Part shown: positions 1-4,613 of the stretch, one piece after another | Position numbering within the stretch: position 1 is the stretch's first letter | Layout of the letters: every line of letters starts with the position of its first letter | Assembly (NCBI GenBank): GCA_020860865.1 | Contig: JAJBTL010000356.1 | Span: 1 to 5,664, forward strand | From: Planctomycetota bacterium | GTDB taxonomy: Bacteria; Planctomycetota; SZUA-567 | Length of the DNA stretch: 5,664 bases | Reading direction: 5' to 3' | Program-made: the position numbers and the translations under genes | The notes under the pieces: model-generated | Told to the model about the DNA's origin: nothing | The model's input: only the letters and a program-made list of their open reading frames with translations | Databases searched by the model: none

Positions 1-222
1 TTCATCGTACCCGGCACCAACGGCTGGGTGGTCGGACCGGATCCGGTGGAACTGGCGTCGGCGATTATCGAAGGATTCAACAATCCTGACCAGGCGGCCT
101 GGATGGGCCGGAACGGCCGGGTGGCGGCGGAGACGGCGTTCAGTTGGGACGACGCGGCCAGGCGGCTGGTCGCCGCCTATACCCGGCGGGAACGGCTGAC
201 GCCGGTCCCGGAAGCGATGTAA
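1..222 (+). CDS. Glycosyltransferase family 4 (group 1), C-terminal fragment
   Basis: Only the last 73 codons are present; the gene enters from the left edge in frame 1 and stops at TAA 220-222. The fragment begins F-I-V-P-G-T-N-G-W-V-V, followed by an acidic-proline step, 'ELASAI', a 'MGRNGR' segment and a 'FSWDDAARRLVAAY' helix. This order (G-x-N-G-x-x-V, LA-x-AI, MG-x-x-GR, FSW-x-x-x-A-x-x-L-x-x-x-Y) is the usual end of GT-B fold glycosyltransferases of the GT4 group. Family members transfer sugars from nucleotide-sugar donors to lipids, glycans or other acceptors at the cytoplasmic face of the membrane; the donor and acceptor cannot be read from this tail. It converges on plsY and is probably a separate transcription unit. 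If TAA were read through, only eight codons would follow before TGA, so the stop looks genuine. Confidence 0.8.
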   Translation, partial: FIVPGTNGWVVGPDPVELASAIIEGFNNPDQAAWMGRNGRVAAETAFSWDDAARRLVAAYTRRERLTPVPEAM

Positions 223-286
223 TGGTGTCTGTGCGGACGGGTCAAATGAAGTTGTGACTGATGTGATTATGTTGCATAAAACCTGT

Positions 287-904
287 TCAGGCCGTCTTCC
301 GGGGCGGCGGAAAGCGGTTTTCCGTGCCGTTCCGGATACGGCGGACATTATCCCGGTGACGAAACAGAATAAGCGCCGACAGCAATGCCGCCATGAGAAG
401 GAGCGGCAGGTTGCTCCCGAACGGCGCCGGCAACAGGACAAGCGCCGCCAGCACCAGTACCACACTCGCCACCATCGACCCGAGTGAAATATAGCGGAAC
501 GTCGCCACGGTCAAGACGAACGCCAGCATCGCCAGCCCGAACGGGCCAGGCATCAATCCGGCCACCACCCCGGCCGACGTCGCCACCCCTTTCCCGCCCT
601 TGAACCTGAGCCAGACCGGGAACATATGCCCGACCACGGCGAGGACGGCGGCGCCGATGACCGGCCACGGCCACCAGCCGGCCGGAGCCAACCGGGCCGT
701 CACGAGGACCGGCACCAGGCCCTTCAGAAAATCGCAGACAAAGCCGAGAAGCCCCATTTTCCAGCCACAGACGCGCCAGAGATTGGTCGCGCCGATGTTC
801 CGCGATCCTTCCTGACGGATGTCCCGCCCGGCCAGTTTTCCGAGAAGGAGGCCGAACGGTATCGACCCAAGGAGGTAGGCGAAGAGGAAAAGCGCCGCTA
901 TCAA
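287..904 (-). CDS. plsY: Glycerol-3-phosphate acyltransferase PlsY (acyl-phosphate dependent)
   Basis: A 205-aa integral membrane enzyme that moves an acyl group from acyl-phosphate to sn-glycerol 3-phosphate, giving lysophosphatidic acid, the first step of phospholipid synthesis. The three family motifs are visible: G-S-I-P-F-G at residues 13-18 with the serine/asparagine loop 'GSRNIGATN' at 33-41, an Asp-x-x-Lys-Gly at 58-62, and 'GHMFPVWLRFKGGKGVAT' at 92-109, which in this family binds phosphate. Hydrophobic stretches fit a multi-pass protein, and length matches the usual ~200 aa. Arg replaces the more common Gly in 'GSGN'. The start is TTG (904-902), chosen because an AGGAGG lies 7 nt upstream and the reading starts directly at the conserved N-terminal helix. 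It overlaps the TGA of the upstream gene (TTGA), indicating translational coupling. It is the last gene of the minus-strand run. Confidence 0.96.
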   Translation of the reverse strand: MIAALFLFAYLLGSIPFGLLLGKLAGRDIRQEGSRNIGATNLWRVCGWKMGLLGFVCDFLKGLVPVLVTARLAPAGWWPWPVIGAAVLAVVGHMFPVWLRFKGGKGVATSAGVVAGLMPGPFGLAMLAFVLTVATFRYISLGSMVASVVLVLAALVLLPAPFGSNLPLLLMAALLSALILFRHRDNVRRIRNGTENRFPPPRKTA

Positions 905-1659
905 CCGAGTTCCTCCTGCTGCATCGGGAGTGGACGGAACGGGTCGAGGAGTTCTTCGCCGAGCCGTTCGGCTTCGAGAAGGATCTTGTCCAATTTCGAC
1001 CTGGCGACGGCATAGACGCCAAGGGCGATAACCGCCATCAGGGAGCCGATGGCGAGGGAAAGAAGAATCCCGTATGCCAGTTGCCGCGCCTCGAAGGTCG
1101 ACGCCAGGGACAGCATGACGTTCGGCCGTCCGACCAGATCGGCGATGAAGCGCATCAGTTCAATAAGGCAGCCGATAAAGCCGAGGAGAAAGCCGAGGAG
1201 CGCCATTATCCTGAACTGCCCGACCCGCTGGCGCCAGACCAGTCCCTGGATGCCGACCTCGGCGTGCATGGCGTCTTCCATCCGGCCGAAAGAGTAATCG
1301 GTCTTCGACAAGGCGGCGGCGAAAACCTGGCCGATAAGGCAATTCGATTTTTCGCAGAGTTCGAGCGCCTTCTCGTACTCGCCGTTCGCCATCTCTTCCT
1401 GCACGTCGGTGAGGAGGTTTTCCGGAATGAGTTTGCCGATGCGGAGATGGTTGAAGAGGTCCATACACATGCCGATAAGCACGACGAGAAGGGTCAGGAG
1501 GACAAACCCCACCAGATCGACCGACCGGAACACCTCGACAAACAGGGCGTTCCACCCGGCCGGGGTAAAGGTGGTGGTGGCGTACTCCTCCGCGGCCAGC
1601 GCGGCGCTGGCGGCCAGTGGCAAGGCGAGGCTGAGTGCTGCCATGAGCTTTGTCTTCAT
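901..1659 (-). CDS. MotA/TolQ/ExbB-like membrane protein with signal peptide
   Basis: A 252-aa protein. Residues 1-23 look like a signal peptide (K at 2 and 4, hydrophobic core, then an Ala-rich end with A-x-A sites near 17-23). A short extracytoplasmic segment follows, then a membrane segment at about 47-66, a cytoplasmic region of about 85 residues with Glu/Lys-rich helices, a second membrane segment at about 151-173 and a third at about 194-219, then a charged tail. This 1 + loop + 2 layout and the 'LAYGILLSLAIGSLMAV' third helix resemble ExbB/TolQ proton-channel subunits, which energise outer-membrane or motility machines with an ExbD/TolR partner. No partner gene is in the window. The threonines typical of helices 2 and 3 in ExbB/TolQ appear absent, so proton conduction is uncertain. 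The ATG start is preceded by a GGGGA stretch overlapping the TAG at 1671, 11 nt beyond the nadC end, and the gene overlaps plsY by 4 nt. Family placement is probable; function is unknown. Confidence 0.7.
   Translation of the reverse strand: MKTKLMAALSLALPLAASAALAAEEYATTTFTPAGWNALFVEVFRSVDLVGFVLLTLLVVLIGMCMDLFNHLRIGKLIPENLLTDVQEEMANGEYEKALELCEKSNCLIGQVFAAALSKTDYSFGRMEDAMHAEVGIQGLVWRQRVGQFRIMALLGFLLGFIGCLIELMRFIADLVGRPNVMLSLASTFEARQLAYGILLSLAIGSLMAVIALGVYAVARSKLDKILLEAERLGEELLDPFRPLPMQQEELG
912..917 (-). promoter_or_regulatory. Strong ribosome binding site deciding the plsY TTG start
   Basis: On the minus strand this reads AGGAGG, a full anti-Shine-Dalgarno match, lying 7 nt before the TTG at 904. 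It sits inside the last codons of the upstream ExbB-like gene. It supports the rare TTG start and reinitiation at the overlapping TTGA. Confidence 0.8.
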
Positions 1660-1670
1660 GGGTTGTTCCC

Positions 1671-2564
1671 CTACTCGAAATCAAGGCCGATGTCGACGCT
1701 CCCGGCACCATGCGTCAGGGCGCCGACCGATATCCGGTCAACCCCGCTCTTGGCCGCCGCCGCGATGGTATCGAGATTGATGCCGCCGGATGCCTCCAGT
1801 TGCGGACGGCGGAAATTGTGTTATTGTGAGCGGTCGTCGGCCAGCTTCACCGCCTGGGCGAGGACGTCCGCCGGCATGTTGTCGAGGAGAACGAAATCCG
1901 GTTCGGCCGGAAGCACCTCCTCGAGCTGCGCCAAACTGTCCACCTCCACCATGACCGGCAGGGACGACCGTTCCCGCGCCGCCCGCACCGCGCCGGCCGG
2001 ACCGCCGTATTTGGCCAGGTGGTTGTCCTTGACGAGTATCATGTCGAAGAGGCCCATCCGGTGATTGTGGCCACCGCCGGCCCGGACCGCCAGCTTGTCG
2101 AGGACGCGGTGGCCGGGATTGGTTTTTCGGGTGTCGAAAATCTTCGCGTGGGTCTCGCCCATCCGGTCGACATACTGCCGCGTCCGCTTCGCCACCGCGC
2201 ACATTCTCTGGAGGAGGTTGAGGGCGGTCCGTTCCCCCATGAGGATGACGGAGGCGTCGCCGGAGATATGGAGGAGTTCGTCGCCGGCGGTGAAGGCTGC
2301 GCCGTCCGCCAAAGTTTGTTCCACCGTCACCGCGCCGGCGTCGTCCTGAAAGCGGGCGCCGAGGCGGGCGTAGAGGCGGGCGACAACGCCGCCGCCGGCC
2401 ATGACGCCGTCCTCGCGGGCGTTGAAGGCGCCTTCGGCCTGGCCGGGATTGGGGAACAGGGCCAGTGTGGTGGCGTCGCCCTGGCCGATGTCCTCGTCAA
2501 TGGCGAGATCGATGAGGCGGTCGACCAGGTGCAGTTGTTCGTGGGGAAGTTCCAAATCGGACAT
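1671..2564 (-). pseudogene. nadC: nadC, nicotinate-nucleotide pyrophosphorylase, interrupted by in-frame TAA
   Basis: The family enzyme (quinolinate phosphoribosyltransferase) makes nicotinate mononucleotide from quinolinate and PRPP, releasing CO2 and pyrophosphate, in de novo NAD synthesis. The ATG at 2564 has an AGGA 9 nt upstream. Residues 1-247 are well conserved: 'EDIGQGDATT' (24-33), 'ERTALNLLQR' (111-120), 'DTRKTNPGHR' (144-153), 'AVRAGGGHNHR' (159-169), 'LVKDNH' (177-182), 'VEVDS' (206-210) and 'LLDNM' (226-230). TAA follows at 1821-1823. The next 49 codons, in the same frame to TAG at 1671-1673, hold the rest of the family: 'LEASGGI', 'GVDRISVGALTH' and a final 'DIGLDFE'. These loops form part of the phosphate-binding side of the barrel, so the 247-aa product should lack a complete active site. 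Without the stop the protein would be 297 codons, close to the usual 280-300. Candidates: recent pseudogene, readthrough, or a base error. The identity is certain; whether it is functional is not. Confidence 0.9.
1812..1829 (-). other. AT-rich segment with imperfect 8-bp tandem repeat carrying the nadC stop
   Basis: On the plus strand 'attgtg' occurs at 1815-1820 and again at 1823-1828, giving two octamers (1813-1820 and 1821-1828) that match at six of eight positions. The stretch is strikingly A/T-rich inside a G+C-rich gene. In the nadC frame it encodes S-Q-stop-H-N-F. Family members I can recall have about 8-11 residues between the 'AV' of the preceding helix and 'LE(A/V)SG'; here there are 16 codons. 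Removing the five codons at 1812-1826 would restore 11. This suggests a short in-frame insertion, but its origin is not visible. Confidence 0.5.
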
Positions 2565-2653
2565 TGGTTCGATTCCTTATAAAATAGTGGCGCCGGCCGG
2601 ACGTGGAAATTCGCTTGAGTCCACGAACGGAAAGCGGATAGACGTCACAGCAG
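2565..2653 (-). promoter_or_regulatory. Spacer between nadK and nadC: RBS, inverted repeat, possible promoter
   Basis: This is the larger of the two gaps inside the nadK-to-plsY stretch. Just before the nadC ATG, AAGGA (2574-2578) makes a good ribosome binding site. Further upstream is an inverted repeat with 6-bp arms (2602-2607 and 2620-2625) and a 12-nt loop. Between them an AT-rich run, TATTTTATAA on the minus strand (2578-2587), follows a very G+C-rich block. The run could be a -10 element for nadC or the U-rich end of a weak nadK terminator. I see no convincing -35 element and no classic terminator stem, so neither role is established. Confidence 0.3.
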
Positions 2654-3487
2654 TCAGCACCGCACGGAAATGCCGCTCCAGCCCCAGCCCAGTTTTTCCC
2701 TGAGAAGCCGGTAGCGGCCGCGCGCTTCGTAGAGAAAACTCACCTGCCGCGTCGAAATCCGCACAACCAGTTCCTCGCTCCGCCTGACATCGAGGCAATA
2801 GCGCCCGTCCGCCGTCAGTTCCACCGAATTGTCGCCGTAGTGGACAATGGTCACCACCTCCCCCGGGTTCAGGACGAGGGAGCGGTTGGCCAGTTGGTGC
2901 GGACAGAGCGGCGTGAGGATTATCGCCCCGAGTTCAGGACTGGCGACCGGTCCGCCGGCCGACAGGGAATAAGCGGTGGACCCGGTCGGTGTGGCGATAA
3001 TCATGCCGTCGCCCCGGAGATCCATCAAATCCTCGCCGTCCACCCGGACGGACATCGGCAGTTGCCGCCGGCTCTGCCGGTAGGAGAGGACGAATTCGTT
3101 CAGGGCATAATCTATCCAGGTCCGGCGGTCACTTGTAATGCTTCCCTCAATCATCATACGGCGGCTGACGTAGAGCGTGCCTTCCATCGCTTCCCGGAAG
3201 ATGTCCCCCATTCGCTCCGGCGGATTTTCGGCGAGGTAGCCGAGGTGGCCGGTGTTGAAGGCGAGGATGGCCGGGACCACCGGACCGAGGGACGAAATCG
3301 CGCCGAGGACGGTGCCGTCGCCGCCGAAGATGACGACCATGTTCGCCTGGTAGCGGGACAGGTCTTCATTCCGGTCGGTGGAAATATAGGCCTCGACGCC
3401 GAGGGCGGTAAATATCTTCCTGGCGTCGGCCGCCAGGGTGAGGGCGCGGGGCTTGTCCGCGTTGGCGACGATGAGAACGCGGGCCAC
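2654..3487 (-). CDS. nadK: NAD kinase (ATP-NAD kinase)
   Basis: A 277-aa soluble enzyme that phosphorylates the 2'-hydroxyl of NAD's adenosine ribose with ATP (or polyphosphate in some members) to make NADP. Family signatures appear in order: 'GGDGT' at residues 55-59, 'NTGHLGYL' at 78-85 (the N-x-G-x-LG-(F/Y)-L motif), 'ALNEF' at 128-132 (the N-E pair that binds NAD), 'DGMIIATPTGSTAYSLSAGGP' beginning at 160, and 'TPLCPH' at 192-197. The end, 'LREKLGW', is also typical. Length is near the usual 270-300 aa. The start is GTG at 3487-3485, directly before the first beta strand ('ARVLIVANADKP'); a GGGGAAG lies just upstream, overlapping the end of the ROK gene. The gene starts 2 nt after that stop, so the two are very likely co-transcribed and translationally coupled. 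With nadC next, NAD and NADP steps are neighbours. Confidence 0.96.
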   Translation of the reverse strand: MARVLIVANADKPRALTLAADARKIFTALGVEAYISTDRNEDLSRYQANMVVIFGGDGTVLGAISSLGPVVPAILAFNTGHLGYLAENPPERMGDIFREAMEGTLYVSRRMMIEGSITSDRRTWIDYALNEFVLSYRQSRRQLPMSVRVDGEDLMDLRGDGMIIATPTGSTAYSLSAGGPVASPELGAIILTPLCPHQLANRSLVLNPGEVVTIVHYGDNSVELTADGRYCLDVRRSEELVVRISTRQVSFLYEARGRYRLLREKLGWGWSGISVRC

Positions 3488-3489
3488 AG

Positions 3490-4506
3490 CTACTTCCCCG
3501 TTTTCTTGTCAAGGCAGTCCTTCGCGTAGGCGACGGCGCCCATACCGACGGCGTAGTCGCCGAGTTCGGCCAGGGTAATTTTCGTGTCCTTGAACGATGG
3601 TTCCGGGAACACCCGGAGCCGGGCCGTTTCCTTGACCTTGGGGAGAAGCTCCTTCCCGAGCGCCTCGAAGACGCCGCCGCCGATGACGATGCGGTCCGGC
3701 CCGAAAATCGTTATGTACATGCCGATGCCGACGCCGAGGTAATGCGCCAGTTCGTCCAGGGCCTCGACCGCGACGGCGTCCCCTTTCCGGTAAGCGTCCT
3801 GGAGGGCGGACGACTTTATCGTGTTGTACCGGCCGTCCTGGACATACTGCGCCAGCACCGACTGCCTGCCTTCCATAAGGACTTCCCAGGCGACGCGCCG
3901 GGACAGGCCGGTCTTGGAGGCATAGGATTCGAGACAGCCCTTGTGGCCGCAACCGCAGATCCGGCCGCCTTCCTTGACCGTGACATGGCCGAGTTCGGCG
4001 GCGAGGCGATTTTCGCCGACAATGAGTTCGCCGTGATAGACGACGCCGCCGCCGAGACCGGTGCCGACGAAGAAGCCGATAAGGGTTTTCGCGTTCTTCC
4101 CGGCGCCCCAGACATATTCGCCGTAGGTGCCGGCGTTGCAGTCGTTCTCGCCGAAGCAGGGCCGGCCGGTGAGTTTTTCCATGGTGGCGATGAGGGGCGC
4201 ACCCTTCCAGCCCGGCAGGTTTGACGCGGCCGGCGTCGTCCCGTCCGGCATGACCGGCACCGGCACGGCGACGCCGATGGCGGCGAGGTCGGCAAAGGCG
4301 AGGTTTTCCAGTTCCAGCGCTTCCTGAAGGGTGGCGGCGGCGCGGTCGAGAACGACCTTGAAACCTGCTTCCCCTTTGGTTTTCTTCTTCGCCGTGGAGA
4401 CGACATTTCCCTTGTCGTCCACCACCATCGCCAGTATCTTGGTGCCGCCGACGTCAACGCCGCCGAACAGGCGCGGCTCGGTTTTGACAGCCTGTTTTTT
4501 TGCCAT
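3490..4506 (-). CDS. ROK-family sugar kinase, probably glucokinase
   Basis: A 338-aa cytoplasmic kinase that probably phosphorylates glucose or a related hexose with ATP. Visible motifs: the first phosphate loop 'GVDVGGTK' (16-23), 'NLPGW' (96-100, sugar site), 'GENDCNAG' (119-126) with the catalytic base Asp122, the second glycine loop 'VGTGLGGG' (147-154), 'ELGH' (171-174), the structural zinc cluster His174 with C-x-C-x-x-x-x-C (Cys184, 186, 191) ending in 'GCLE', and 'RIVIGGGVFE' near the C-terminus for adenosine. There is no N-terminal helix-turn-helix, so it is an enzyme rather than a NagC/XylR-type repressor. The ATG at 4506 is preferred over a GTG at 4590 because it has GGAAGGA 6 nt upstream and family homology begins just after. 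Substrate (glucose, mannose, fructose, N-acetylsugar) cannot be fixed from motifs, so no symbol is given. It is followed at once by nadK. Confidence 0.9.
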   Translation of the reverse strand: MAKKQAVKTEPRLFGGVDVGGTKILAMVVDDKGNVVSTAKKKTKGEAGFKVVLDRAAATLQEALELENLAFADLAAIGVAVPVPVMPDGTTPAASNLPGWKGAPLIATMEKLTGRPCFGENDCNAGTYGEYVWGAGKNAKTLIGFFVGTGLGGGVVYHGELIVGENRLAAELGHVTVKEGGRICGCGHKGCLESYASKTGLSRRVAWEVLMEGRQSVLAQYVQDGRYNTIKSSALQDAYRKGDAVAVEALDELAHYLGVGIGMYITIFGPDRIVIGGGVFEALGKELLPKVKETARLRVFPEPSFKDTKITLAELGDYAVGMGAVAYAKDCLDKKTGK

Positions 4507-4512
4507 TATGGT

Positions 4513-4519
4513 TCCTTCC
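4513..4519 (-). promoter_or_regulatory. Ribosome binding site deciding the ROK kinase start
   Basis: The minus strand reads GGAAGGA here, ending 6 nt before the ATG at 4506. The longer possible start at GTG 4590 would translate through this site and through the hairpin at 4530-4557, adding 28 residues that do not resemble the family. Confidence 0.65.
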
Positions 4520-4529
4520 ACTCTGCCCG

Positions 4530-4557
4530 CCCTTTCCGAAGTATTTCGTCCAAAGGG
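4530..4557 (-). other. Hairpin in the pyrG-ROK kinase spacer
   Basis: A 28-nt inverted repeat in the 107-nt spacer. Outer arms CCCTTT/AAAGGG (4530-4535 with 4552-4557) enclose an asymmetric internal loop and inner arms CGAA/TTCG (4537-4540 with 4545-4548) around a 4-nt loop. It starts about ten nt upstream of the kinase ribosome binding site. There is no U-run after it on the minus strand, so it is not a standard intrinsic terminator. It may be an RNA processing or stability element, or chance. No credible promoter hexamers were seen in the spacer. Confidence 0.4.
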
Positions 4558-4613
4558 AGAGCATGCGGGCAATGCTTCTTTTCCCGCCACTACACCAATC
4601 CCTCAACCTCAGC

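Noticed and set aside
223..286. Bidirectional terminator between the convergent glycosyltransferase and plsY
   Set aside because: The 64 bp hold no stem of useful length followed by a T-run on either strand; the only nearby symmetry (282-291) has 4-bp arms with a 2-nt loop.
348..1022. Minus-strand open frame of 224 codons overlapping plsY and the ExbB-like gene
   Set aside because: It lies in another frame, is rich in Arg, Pro and Ser in a way typical of shifted high-G+C reading, and would replace two well-supported genes.
1815..1826. Stop context CAA-TAA-CAC, similar to the CAA-TAG-CAA readthrough context of tobamoviruses
   Set aside because: The downstream hexamer does not fit the CAR-YYA pattern and that rule comes from eukaryotic viruses. 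It is no evidence for bacterial readthrough.
1823..1833. 11-nt identity to part of the lac operator ('attgtgagcgg'), which could hint at vector sequence or a LacI-type site
   Set aside because: The match stops after 11 nt, lacks the symmetric half and the flanking vector sequence, and lies inside nadC coding DNA. Probably chance.
1081..2064. Long plus-strand open frame (327 codons) opposite the ExbB-like gene and nadC
   Set aside because: It is antisense to two recognisable genes, has no recognisable motif and reads as a high-G+C shadow. The same applies to plus-strand frames at 2019-2582, 2840-3529, 3742-4224 and 4500-5294.
1671..2564. Reassigned TAA codon (alternative genetic code)
   Set aside because: The glycosyltransferase gene ends at TAA with no plausible extension, and none of the other complete genes contains an in-frame TAA. 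One codon in one gene is not enough.
3490..4590. Longer ROK kinase starting at GTG 4590
   Set aside because: The extra 28 residues lack family similarity and the ATG at 4506 has a clear ribosome binding site.
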